From assembly GCA_964530165.1 (NCBI GenBank), contig CAZGYE010000030.1, positions 1 through 31,137 of the forward strand: a stretch of DNA of 31,137 nt. Reading direction: 5' to 3'. Positions within the stretch are counted from its first letter, which is position 1; each line of letters opens with the position of its first letter. The notes beneath the pieces are model-generated. The model had not been told where the DNA came from. It did no database searches and saw nothing but the letters and a program-made list of their open reading frames with translations. Origin of the DNA: CAZGYE01 sp964530165. GTDB taxonomy: Bacteria > Planctomycetota > Planctomycetia > Planctomycetales > Planctomycetaceae. This document shows positions 7,754-15,769 of the stretch, piece after piece. The translations under genes and the position numbers were made by a program.

Positions 7754-9025
7754 TTGATTCCTCTCCAACCATCACTTTCCTACCACGCAAACTGCGTTCA
7801 CGATCACACACCCCTGGACGTGTCCGGGTGGTCGATTCCGGGAATGCGTTGCTTGGCCGAGCTTTCGTGTTCGGCTTGCGGCCGGGAGTACTTTGGCGAT
7901 CTTCGGGTGGGAGAGGCTCTGGCGTCTCCGATGCTGCTGGAAGCCGATACCGGCCACGTCTACGATTCGCAGGGAACCAGTTCGCCGTCGTATTGGTTTT
8001 CTGACTGGCTTCAGCGGGGCTACGTACAGCGAGTCGACGCGCCGGTTGACTGGACGATTGAAACCGCTCGCCCCGTGCGTCGCCCGCTGTTGCTGGACTG
8101 TCTGAACGCCCTGTATGGACATTCGCTGCTCTCGTTGCTCAACGCGCAACACTACATCGATCACGCTCGTGATTGGGATCTGATCGTACTGATACCTCAC
8201 CAATTGCGCTGGCTGGTTCCTGACGGCGCCGCGGAAATCTGGTCGGTGCCGTGGTCGTTTCGCCAAGGTTTCGTATGGAATGACGGCTTGGCCGCCCAGA
8301 TCCGTGAGCGACTGGCGCGGTATGACGAGTGTGCCCTCAGCATTGGCATCCCCAATCCACACGCCGACGACTGGGACGTGCGTCGATTCTCGCGTATCCC
8401 GCCGTTTGCTCCGCCGGTCGACGGCGAACGGGTCAATCATCCGGTGATCAGCTTCATCTGGCGAGACGATCGAACGTGGCCGTCGCTGCGACCTGCCAAC
8501 CGATTTTTCCGCGCGAGTCGTCGACTGGCCACACCTCTGAGGCTGGTCAAGTCGGGCCAGCAACATCAGCAGGATCGATTTGTCGCGGTGGCCGAGGAAC
8601 TCAAACACAACCATCCCGACATCGATGCGGCGATCATCGGCCTGGGAACGCCGCAGCCGGGTCTGCCCGCCTGGATCGACGATCGACGCACGTTGACGCT
8701 TGACGAGAACACCGAGCGCGCGTGGTGTGGCCGCTATGCCCAAAGCCACGTCGTGATCGGTGTCCACGGATCGAACATGCTCCTGCCCTCGGCACACGCC
8801 GGGGCCGCGGTGGAATTGGTGCCCCGCGACCGCTGGAGCAACCTGATGCAGGATATCCTCCTGCCGGAAGCCGACGCCCGCACGTTCGCACTCCGCTGCC
8901 GCTTCCTGCCCGAGGAGTCGCAACCTGCTACCGTCGCCGCCGTCGTCGAAACCGTGCTGTCCGTACCCGATTGGATCCCGCTGTGCTCCCCTGCGGCCGC
9001 TCATTGCACGGACCGAGACCGATGA
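7754..9025 (+). CDS. Putative glycosyltransferase of an unclassified GT-B-like type
   Basis: A 423-residue protein I cannot assign firmly. The C-terminal third contains VVIGVHGSNMLLPSAHAG (about 332-349) followed by VELVPRDRWSNLMQDIL. This resembles the glycan-binding loop of GT61/DUF563 and related GT-B enzymes found in capsule loci. The middle part (ISFIWRDDRTWPS, about 235-247) is also typical of such proteins. The N-terminus holds Cys33, Cys39 and Cys42 (SCSACGREY), perhaps a metal-binding half-site. A TTG at 7754 is the first possible start after an in-frame TGA at 7748-7750. The first in-frame ATG would remove about 30 residues including conserved-looking sequence. Its stop overlaps the next start (ATGA at 9022-9025), so the two are translationally coupled. 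Confidence 0.6.
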   Translation: MIPLQPSLSYHANCVHDHTPLDVSGWSIPGMRCLAELSCSACGREYFGDLRVGEALASPMLLEADTGHVYDSQGTSSPSYWFSDWLQRGYVQRVDAPVDWTIETARPVRRPLLLDCLNALYGHSLLSLLNAQHYIDHARDWDLIVLIPHQLRWLVPDGAAEIWSVPWSFRQGFVWNDGLAAQIRERLARYDECALSIGIPNPHADDWDVRRFSRIPPFAPPVDGERVNHPVISFIWRDDRTWPSLRPANRFFRASRRLATPLRLVKSGQQHQQDRFVAVAEELKHNHPDIDAAIIGLGTPQPGLPAWIDDRRTLTLDENTERAWCGRYAQSHVVIGVHGSNMLLPSAHAGAAVELVPRDRWSNLMQDILLPEADARTFALRCRFLPEESQPATVAAVVETVLSVPDWIPLCSPAAAHCTDRDR

Positions 9026-10698
9026 TGCTCGCATCACCTTTCGTTTCATTGATCCAAGACGCGACGGCTGAGTATCCTGAGCCGCCCTTCCATCCAGATC
9101 GAAACTATCCAGAATATCCATTTCAAGGGCGACACGCGATTGCCGAGCGTAACAGTGTCTATCAGGCTGTCCGCCTCGCTTTGAAGCTCCTGAAACTGGA
9201 CAGCGCTCATTATGGATCGCCATGTTGGAATCCATTTGGCTCATTGATCAAGCCCGGCTCAACCGTGGTCATCAAGCCGAACGCCGTGTGCGATGTCAAT
9301 TATAAGGCGGACGAGTCCGTTTTTGCTTCCATTACTCACGCGAGTGTCCTGCGACCGGTGATTGACTACGCATATACGGCAATCAAGGGCGAGGGACGAA
9401 TTATCCTCGCGGACAGTCCGCTGATGCACAGCGATTTTGAGCACTGGAAGCGCCTGACTGGAATTCACTCCGTGGTCGAACTCTACAAGCAGACATTTGG
9501 GTTCGAGATTCCCGTCGTGGATATGCGCACGCTTTATGTGCCGTGGGATCGTGACCGTGGTTTCGCTCGGTCGCAGCAACGAGTTCGTAACGCCCGTGAT
9601 CCTGTGGGGTATGTCGAGGTCGACCTTGGACCATCGAGCTGTTTTGCGGACTTTACCGAAGCGGACGTACGCCATTTATACGGATCAGACTACGACCGCG
9701 AAACGACGGTGAAGCATCATCGCGACGGGCATCATGTTTATAAAGTCGCTCAGACCATCCTGAACGCGGATGTTCTCATTTCGGTTCCGAAGCTTAAAGT
9801 GCATTCAAAAGTTGGAGTCACTCTAAACATCAAAGGCATGGTCGGAACGCAAGGCGACAAGAACTATATTCCCCACCATCGCATCGGCGACCCATCGCGC
9901 GGCGGAGACGAATATCCCGATCTGGGCTGGGCCCAAAACGCTCTCAACCGCTTCAGAATGTGGATGATGACCAGATTGCTCGGGCGGAAAACGCAGGCCG
10001 GCGATCTGGCGTTTCTATTCTTGGATCGCTTTCGCCTGCTCGGCCAGCGACTGATCGATTCATGGGGATTCCGGCGATACGGGGACCGGTATCTCGGGAA
10101 TATCCTCGGGGGTTCATGGTACGGCAACGATACCGCGTGGCGGATGTCCCTCGACTTGCTGCGGATTGCAATTTATTGCGACAAGAACGGCATTTTGTGC
10201 AAGACGCCTCAACGAGTGTTCTTTTCGGTGGTCGATGGCGTGTTGGCAGGCGAGGACGAAGGGCCCTTGGCCCCGACAGGCAGAAAAGCGGGGGTGGTTT
10301 TGGCCGGATGCAACCCCTTGGCTGTCGACACAGCCGCCGCACGGCTGATGGGTTTCGATCCAAACAGAATCCAACTCCTGAAAGCGGGCGCCACGCAAGA
10401 ATGGCTAAAACGGTGGACGGGTTCCCTCCAAGACATTCCAGTTCTCTCAAACAAGTCCGAGTTGGAAGGATTGATGCAGAACCAGCGCGACCCGTTCTTG
10501 AGTTTTGTGCCTCCGAGAGGGTGGAGAGGACACATCGAAATCCGACAACCTTGCGAGCGACGAGCACGGCGGCATGATTCCCGCTCGCGTGCTGACCAAC
10601 ACAGTCCATTGCTGTTCCATCATGCTCTTCCGTGCCAGGGTGGATCGGGTCGTGAACGACAGAGGAACCTGCGGAAAGGACCGGTCTGTGACAACTGA
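9022..10698 (+). CDS. DUF362 domain-containing protein
   Basis: A 558-residue protein with DUF362 features: VVIKPNAVCDVN (82-93), ITHASVLRPVIDYA (104-117), a central SVPKLKVHSKVGVTLNIKGM segment, a late VVDGVLAGEDEGPLAPTGR and GCNPLAVDTAAARLMG. The biochemical role of DUF362 is not settled. Some members carry iron-sulfur clusters, but no CxxCxxC ferredoxin motif is visible here. The ATG at 9022 overlaps the previous stop. The family-like sequence ends at about RGWRGHIEI. The last roughly 50 residues are Arg/His-rich and look like read-through into the region preceding the next gene, which suggests that an ancestral stop was lost or that a small frameshift occurred. It lies between a putative glycosyltransferase and an asparagine-synthase-like gene, so a role in glycan modification is possible. 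Confidence 0.75.
   Translation: MMLASPFVSLIQDATAEYPEPPFHPDRNYPEYPFQGRHAIAERNSVYQAVRLALKLLKLDSAHYGSPCWNPFGSLIKPGSTVVIKPNAVCDVNYKADESVFASITHASVLRPVIDYAYTAIKGEGRIILADSPLMHSDFEHWKRLTGIHSVVELYKQTFGFEIPVVDMRTLYVPWDRDRGFARSQQRVRNARDPVGYVEVDLGPSSCFADFTEADVRHLYGSDYDRETTVKHHRDGHHVYKVAQTILNADVLISVPKLKVHSKVGVTLNIKGMVGTQGDKNYIPHHRIGDPSRGGDEYPDLGWAQNALNRFRMWMMTRLLGRKTQAGDLAFLFLDRFRLLGQRLIDSWGFRRYGDRYLGNILGGSWYGNDTAWRMSLDLLRIAIYCDKNGILCKTPQRVFFSVVDGVLAGEDEGPLAPTGRKAGVVLAGCNPLAVDTAAARLMGFDPNRIQLLKAGATQEWLKRWTGSLQDIPVLSNKSELEGLMQNQRDPFLSFVPPRGWRGHIEIRQPCERRARRHDSRSRADQHSPLLFHHALPCQGGSGRERQRNLRKGPVCDN
10673..10680 (+). promoter_or_regulatory. Shine-Dalgarno selecting a GTG start
   Basis: GGAAAGGA ends 7 bases before the GTG at 10688. 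It is the best ribosome-binding site near the beginning of the asparagine-synthase-like gene and decides in favour of GTG over the ATG at 10715 or the long overlaps from 10505 or 10622. Confidence 0.55.
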
Positions 10699-12085
10699 GA
10701 GCGTTACTATTGCGATGCCACGCACTTTCGAAACAGACTGGCTCGCCTCTCAACCCGTGTTCTATAACGAACAAACGGGAGCCGTCAGTCACAATGTCAA
10801 CGACGTCGTCGATCTTGCGAACATCGAATTCCATCCCGAAGGCCTCCGCAACTTCTTGGATTTCGGATATTCGGTATTCGGGCAAACGCCTCTCCGCAAC
10901 GTCCGCTTCTTGAAACATTCGTCCCGGTTGACGGTCCACGCGGATGGCAAACTTGAGATCGAACCACTGCCCGATCCCGTCGATGACTGGTTGGGCAGAA
11001 CGACAAACGAAAACGATGTCATCGAGCTGATCGAACAGACTGTCGGAAAGTGGGAAAAGTCTGTCGCCGGCGAAATCATCATTCCGACCAGCGGCGGCTA
11101 CGACTCGCGTCTGCTGAATCTGTTCCTTCGCGACAAGTCGCGGATCCGTTCGTTCACTTACGGCCTCTCCAAACACCAATCGCGTTCGCAAGAAGTCGTC
11201 TTTGCCGAAGCGCTCTCCAAGAAGCTGCAGACGCGATGGGAGCACATTCCGATCGGCGAGTTCCACAGATATTTCGACGACTGGTTGAGTCTCTACGGGA
11301 TCTCGACGCATGCGCACGGGATGTACCAGATCGAGTTCTATCGTCAGATTCGCCGGCGTCTCCCGCTGGGAACGGCGTTGCTCAGCGGCATCATCGGCGA
11401 TGCGTGGGCGGGGAGCGTGAACGTTCCACCGATCCAATCCGAACGCGATCTCGCCTATCTCGGATACACGCATGGAATGCGGGCCGATCCGCAAAAATGC
11501 TTTCTTCCCCACAACGGGGAACTTCGAAACGCCTATTTCTACGAGAACGGCGAGAAACTGCGAGACCCGCGATTTCGCGTGGTGGAAGCGATGCGGTTCA
11601 AGATGATTTTGCTTTCGTATCTGCTGAGGGTTCCGCGCAGTCTGGGATTTGAGCCTTTTGGACCATTCTTGGTTCCCGAGGTCGCCCTCGGCATGCTGAT
11701 GTTGCCGGAGAAAAGGCGGAAGAACCGACTTTGGCAGGCGGAACTTTTCCGCAAACATCGACTCGACTTGGAATCCCGCGGGCTCAAATCGCAACCAGAA
11801 AACACGCTCAATCTGCAAGCGATCAGGAAACAACCACCGCCACCGTCGGATCGGAATTTGTTGAGCGAAATCGTCGATCCGGAATATGTCGATTGGATCA
11901 ACCGCTGGATGCTCCCGGCTCCGAAGCTGGCTCGTTGGACCCGCGGTCTTGCGCATCGGCTCGGCTTGAAGCCGTTACTCGGCCGATGGGGCGACAATCC
12001 CGATCAGAGGCCGCCGTACTATGCTTATCTTTGCCTGAAGCCAATCGAATACCTTCTGCGTCAACGATCTCAATGCGCTTCCTGA
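10688..12085 (+). CDS. Asparagine-synthase-like amidotransferase without a glutaminase cysteine
   Basis: A protein of 465 residues from the GTG start. The ATP-pyrophosphatase loop SGGYDS is at 135-140, and YGLSKHQSRSQEV further on fits the AsnB synthetase domain, which activates a carboxylate as an acyl-adenylate. The first 90 residues (DWLASQPVFYNEQTGAVSHN, then FGQTPLRNVRFL) look like the end of a reduced Ntn-hydrolase domain. The N-terminal Met-Cys-Gly of glutamine-dependent enzymes is absent. In surface-glycan clusters such proteins are thought to amidate uronic acids or form related amides; that role is inferred here. The gene overlaps the DUF362 gene by 11 bases and the next glycosyltransferase by 13, so it belongs to the same unit. 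Starts at 10505 or 10622 would give a longer N-terminus but also long overlaps. Confidence 0.78.
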   Translation: MTTESVTIAMPRTFETDWLASQPVFYNEQTGAVSHNVNDVVDLANIEFHPEGLRNFLDFGYSVFGQTPLRNVRFLKHSSRLTVHADGKLEIEPLPDPVDDWLGRTTNENDVIELIEQTVGKWEKSVAGEIIIPTSGGYDSRLLNLFLRDKSRIRSFTYGLSKHQSRSQEVVFAEALSKKLQTRWEHIPIGEFHRYFDDWLSLYGISTHAHGMYQIEFYRQIRRRLPLGTALLSGIIGDAWAGSVNVPPIQSERDLAYLGYTHGMRADPQKCFLPHNGELRNAYFYENGEKLRDPRFRVVEAMRFKMILLSYLLRVPRSLGFEPFGPFLVPEVALGMLMLPEKRRKNRLWQAELFRKHRLDLESRGLKSQPENTLNLQAIRKQPPPPSDRNLLSEIVDPEYVDWINRWMLPAPKLARWTRGLAHRLGLKPLLGRWGDNPDQRPPYYAYLCLKPIEYLLRQRSQCAS

Positions 12086-13230
12086 TCGTCAACACCGACT
12101 ATTCCGCCTTCCTGGCAGACTTGTACGCGGGCAATCCCGGCCTGTCGTCGCGGTCGTATCGAGAACAGCTCCAGACCCGCCTGGATACTCTGTTCGGCAT
12201 GGCCGATTTCTATTCCAGCAACCTGCGTAAACTCGGTCACGAAGCTTATGACATCTATGCGAATAACAGACATCTACAGCTCGCTTGGGCTCGCGAACAC
12301 GGTCTGCAGATCAGAATGAAAAAACGCTGGAGATTTCATCTTCGCCGCGGGGTCGTCCCGTGGGTGTCCCGATGTGACGCTGACGGCTGGATGTTCGACA
12401 TTCTCGAAGCACAGCTCCGGCATTATCAGCCGGACGTCGTTCTCAACCAGGCGCCAGTCGAGATCCCGCCGGACTTTTGGAGACGTGTGAAGCCGTACGC
12501 CGGCTTCCTTGCGGGACAAATCTCGTGGATTCATTTGACCAACGGCAACCCGGAGCGATGGCGACTTGCGATTCCAGAGAACCAAGATTGGAATGTTTAC
12601 GACCTGGTCATCTCATCGTTCCCGCCAACGGTCGATTGGTTCCGAGCACGGGGTGTCAACAGCCAGCTCAACCGGCTGGCGTTCGAGCCTCGCGTGCTTG
12701 AGCGGTTGAACGCAAGCGGCAAGAAGTTCGATGTCACCTTCGTCGGATCCTGTTTCTCGCTGCACAGTTCTCGCAGAGACTGGCTCGAACAACTCTGTCG
12801 CAAACATGACATCAATGTGTGGATGCCGGAACGGAATCGTGGCCGTTCCAGCGCGTCGATTCGCCGTGCCTATTCGGGACAAGCATGGGGCCTCAATATG
12901 TATCAGGCGATCAGAGACTCCAAGATCACCCTGAATCATCACGGGAACGTTCCTCCCTTTGCCAACAATATGCGACTCTACGAGGCCACTGGTGTTGGAA
13001 CGCTGTTGATTACCGATGCAAAACAAGACCTTTCAGACCTTTTCACACCAGGTAGTGAAGTGGTTGCCTACCGCGACACGGAAGAGTGTGCGGAGCTGAT
13101 CGCCTACTATCTGAGACACGAGGACGAGCGAAATCGGATTGGAGCTTCCGGTCAGGCCAGGACGCTCCATCAGCACACCTATCAACAGCGAATGGTCGAG
13201 CTTGAGTCGCTCATCGCAAAATATAAGTGA
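12073..13230 (+). CDS. CgeB-like glycosyltransferase
   Basis: A 385-residue GT-B protein. The N-terminus MRFLIVNTDYSAFLADLYAG is a Rossmann strand and loop. The middle holds PDVVLNQAPVEIPPDFW, and the C-terminal half contains FVGSCFSLHSSRRDWLEQL, LNHHGNVPPFANNMRLYEAT and GVGTLLITDAKQDLSDLF. This is the CgeB/Glyco_trans_1_2 pattern, in which the N- and A-rich segment before the acidic loop binds the sugar nucleotide. It would add one sugar to the lipid-linked chain at the cytoplasmic membrane face. The ATG at 12073 overlaps the previous gene by 13 bases. The frame is open further upstream, but the sequence there is Arg/Ala-rich and is only a shadow of the upstream gene. Confidence 0.83.
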   Translation: MRFLIVNTDYSAFLADLYAGNPGLSSRSYREQLQTRLDTLFGMADFYSSNLRKLGHEAYDIYANNRHLQLAWAREHGLQIRMKKRWRFHLRRGVVPWVSRCDADGWMFDILEAQLRHYQPDVVLNQAPVEIPPDFWRRVKPYAGFLAGQISWIHLTNGNPERWRLAIPENQDWNVYDLVISSFPPTVDWFRARGVNSQLNRLAFEPRVLERLNASGKKFDVTFVGSCFSLHSSRRDWLEQLCRKHDINVWMPERNRGRSSASIRRAYSGQAWGLNMYQAIRDSKITLNHHGNVPPFANNMRLYEATGVGTLLITDAKQDLSDLFTPGSEVVAYRDTEECAELIAYYLRHEDERNRIGASGQARTLHQHTYQQRMVELESLIAKYK

Positions 13231-13272
13231 ATCGGTGCATCGAGCAACCACCTCCAAACGCGAGGAGCAAGA

Positions 13273-14316
13273 ATGAAGCTTGCCCGTCTGAGGCGCGTTT
13301 TTCGCAAAGGGCGGCATGTCGTAACCTGCCGGCTTTCGGGGGCCGTCATCCTGCTGTACCACCGCGTCGTCGAACTGCCAAGTGATCCCCAGGCGCTGGC
13401 CGTCTCCCCTCGACATTTTGAAGAACACTTGCAGGTTCTCAATCGCGTGATGCATCCTGTCAGCTTGGATGAATTGGTATGGCGAATCGGGCACGGCCAA
13501 TCGCTGAAACGCACGGTTGTCGTCACTTTTGACGATGGATACGCCGACAATCTTTCGTACGCCAAACCACTACTGGAACAGTACGGCGTCCCCGCGACCA
13601 TTTTTGTCGCCAGTGGTGCTCTAGGACAAAACCAAGAATTCTGGTGGGACGAGTTGGAACGGCTCGTGCTTGCAGCAAGCACGCTGCCGAAGCAATTGGA
13701 ACTGACAATCAACGGACAACTTCGTCGCTGGTCTCTAGGCGCCGATTCGAGATGGGGCCAGGTCGCTCTGGGGCGATACGCAGATTGGAGCGTGCTCGAA
13801 GTTCGCGAGCCGACGCACCGGCACCAATTGTACCGCAGTCTCTGTGAGTCTTTCTCTGAATTGCCCCCGGCCATTCGCGACGCGCTCATGCAGCAACTGC
13901 GGGGTTGGGCCGGCGCCGGTGGCCTTGGTCGTCCAAGCCACCGCAGCTTGACGGAGGATGAAATCGTCCAACTGGTTGAGAGCAGGCTGGTGGAGGTCGG
14001 CGCACATACCGTGAACCATCCGGCACTGGCCCACCTGCCCCTCGAGGAACAACGGCGTGAAATCGAGCAAAGCAAGCGAACACTCGAAGGAATTGTCGGC
14101 CGGCCGGTACAGTCATTTTCTTATCCGTTCGGGTATCCGGGAGCCTACTCGAATGACAGCAAACTCCTGGTGCAGGAGGCTGGATTTCGTAACGCCTGTG
14201 CGAATTTCCCGGAGCGGGTACACCGCAAGAGTGATCCGTACCAGCTCCCTCGACTCCTGATTCGAGATTCCAACGGCGACGAGTTTGAGCAACAACTGAA
14301 GTGCTGGAATGGATAG
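13273..14316 (+). CDS. Polysaccharide deacetylase (CE4, NodB type)
   Basis: A 347-residue deacetylase. VVTFDDGYADN (residues 83-93) supplies the catalytic Asp87 and metal-binding Asp88. HTVNH at 245-249 supplies the two metal histidines. SYPFGYPG (283-290) is the third motif. Such enzymes remove N- or O-acetyl groups from sugars. The sequence between motif 1 and motif 2 is about 150 residues, longer than in compact NodB domains, and includes an extra helical region with charged residues. LLYHRVV (28-34) before the core is common in polysaccharide-locus members. No signal peptide is obvious, so the site of action may be cytoplasmic or membrane-associated. GAGGAG at 13262-13267, 5 bases before the ATG, makes the start secure. 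It overlaps the next gene by 8 bases. Confidence 0.92.
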   Translation: MKLARLRRVFRKGRHVVTCRLSGAVILLYHRVVELPSDPQALAVSPRHFEEHLQVLNRVMHPVSLDELVWRIGHGQSLKRTVVVTFDDGYADNLSYAKPLLEQYGVPATIFVASGALGQNQEFWWDELERLVLAASTLPKQLELTINGQLRRWSLGADSRWGQVALGRYADWSVLEVREPTHRHQLYRSLCESFSELPPAIRDALMQQLRGWAGAGGLGRPSHRSLTEDEIVQLVESRLVEVGAHTVNHPALAHLPLEEQRREIEQSKRTLEGIVGRPVQSFSYPFGYPGAYSNDSKLLVQEAGFRNACANFPERVHRKSDPYQLPRLLIRDSNGDEFEQQLKCWNG

Positions 14317-15769
14317 ACGAGTCCACGATATTTTGCAGTTGAGCACGGCCGATCGGGCAGGAGGCGCCGAAGCAATCGCCACGAGCCTCTTCACCGCGTA
14401 TCGCGAGAAAGGTTTGCGATCTCGACTGCTTGTCGGCAGTAAACTGGGCAATGACCCCGATGTCTTGGTGTTGGAGCACGATCGATGCCGCAGTCGCTGG
14501 GCACGCTATTGGCTCGGAATCGAAAGCCGTCTGCAGACTGTTGTCAACGGGCGCCGCGGCAGACGGTTTCTGAGAAACGTCGCGCAGCTCATCGAGCAGC
14601 CGCGCCGTTGGCTTGACCTTCACTGTGGACGCGAGGATTTCGATTTCCCCGGTACATCTTGGCTTCTCGACCTCTTGCCCCGCACGCCGGACATTATTCA
14701 TGCACACAACCTGCACGGCAGTTACTTCGACCTGCGGGCACTTCCCGCGTTGAGTCGCCGTATCCCGTTCGTATTGACCTTGCACGACGCCTGGCTGCTG
14801 GCAGGTCACTGCGCCCATTCGTTCGACTGCCAGCGGTGGAAGAACGGATGCGGCCGGTGCCCCGATCTGACCATCCCTCCCAGGGCCAGAAGGGATGCGA
14901 CCTCCTTCAACTGGACGAGGAAAAAGCAGATCTATGCCGAATCGAGGCTTTACGTGGCGACACCGTCCCGTTGGCTGATGAGCAAAGTGCAGCAATCGAT
15001 TCTGGCTCAGGCGATCTGTGAGGCACGAGTGATTCCTCACGGGGTCGACCTCGATGTCTTCCAGCCTGCTGAAAAGTCGAGTGCGCGCGACGCGCTGCAT
15101 CTTCCCCAACAATCACAGATCATTCTTCTGGCAGCGAACGGAATCCGCACCAATCCCTGGAAAGATTTCGCCACGCTTCGGGAAGCACTGGTCCACTTGG
15201 AAGGAGGCTTCCGCAAACAGCCGCTGTTGATCCTCGCGCTGGGCGAACAAGCGCCGGACGAGAGGCTGCCGGCAGGGACGATTCGGTTCGTGCCGCCGGA
15301 GACTAATCCACGCAACGTCGCCCGCTACTACCAAGCGGCCGATCTGTACGTGCACGCAGCCCGGGCCGACACGTTTCCCAACACCGTCATGGAATCGCTG
15401 GCCTGCGGCACGCCGGTCTTGGCTTCGGCGGTGGGGGGCGTCGTTGAGCAAATTAGGAGCCTTCCAAACCAGCAGCAATTGGAAGCATGGCCCGTCTATT
15501 CACCTCGCGAGGCGACCGGAGTGCTCGTTCGGGCCGGCGACGCAGATCAACTGGCCGGGGCCCTTGAGTGGCTTCTCGGCTCGGAGCAATCCGCGACGCT
15601 CTCACGTCTGGGCGAGAACGCTGCCCGTGATGCACGCTGGCGGTTCGATCGCCGTCGGATGATCGACGACTATCTGAGTTGGTACGACGAGATTCTTCTT
15701 TCTGGCGGATGGCCAAGTGGCGAATCCAAAGTTACAAACTCCAAACGACCGGCGCTCGCCGGCGCGTAG
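14309..15769 (+). CDS. Family 4 glycosyltransferase (WcaC-like)
   Basis: A 486-residue GT-B retaining transferase. The start LQLSTADRAGGAEAIATSLF (10-29) is the N-terminal nucleotide-fold loop. DIIHAHNLHGSYFDLRAL and FVLTLHDAWLLAGHC are typical of the WcaC/WcaL group, as is the Cys-containing stretch HSFDCQRWKNGCGRCPDL. Near the C-terminus, YVHAARADTFPNTVMESLAC and GTPVLASAVGG hold the Glu pair that binds the donor sugar nucleotide. It acts on the lipid-linked glycan in the cytoplasm. The ATG lies inside the end of the deacetylase gene (8-base overlap). The final residues SKVTNSKRPALAGA are encoded by repeat-like DNA (including a CCGGCG/CGCCGG palindrome near 15752-15765) and probably are not part of the fold. 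Confidence 0.9.
   Translation: MDRRVHDILQLSTADRAGGAEAIATSLFTAYREKGLRSRLLVGSKLGNDPDVLVLEHDRCRSRWARYWLGIESRLQTVVNGRRGRRFLRNVAQLIEQPRRWLDLHCGREDFDFPGTSWLLDLLPRTPDIIHAHNLHGSYFDLRALPALSRRIPFVLTLHDAWLLAGHCAHSFDCQRWKNGCGRCPDLTIPPRARRDATSFNWTRKKQIYAESRLYVATPSRWLMSKVQQSILAQAICEARVIPHGVDLDVFQPAEKSSARDALHLPQQSQIILLAANGIRTNPWKDFATLREALVHLEGGFRKQPLLILALGEQAPDERLPAGTIRFVPPETNPRNVARYYQAADLYVHAARADTFPNTVMESLACGTPVLASAVGGVVEQIRSLPNQQQLEAWPVYSPREATGVLVRAGDADQLAGALEWLLGSEQSATLSRLGENAARDARWRFDRRRMIDDYLSWYDEILLSGGWPSGESKVTNSKRPALAGA

Noticed and set aside
7772..9244. A 490-codon open frame on the minus strand
   Set aside because: It is opposite the GT-B-like gene and the start of the DUF362 gene. It has no domain motif or ribosome-binding site, and an Arg/Gln-rich composition typical of a shadow frame.
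10505..10687. A Met-Cys start (MCLREGG) that would give the asparagine-synthase-like protein an N-terminal cysteine
   Set aside because: The residues after it do not resemble a glutaminase domain (no CGI/CGF), it would overlap the DUF362 gene by 194 bases, and a better Shine-Dalgarno precedes the GTG at 10688.
9953..11956. A 667-codon open frame on the minus strand
   Set aside because: It is antisense to the DUF362 and asparagine-synthase-like genes, which have clear motifs. Its product is rich in Arg, Pro and Ser, has no motif, and is explained by GC-biased codon positions.
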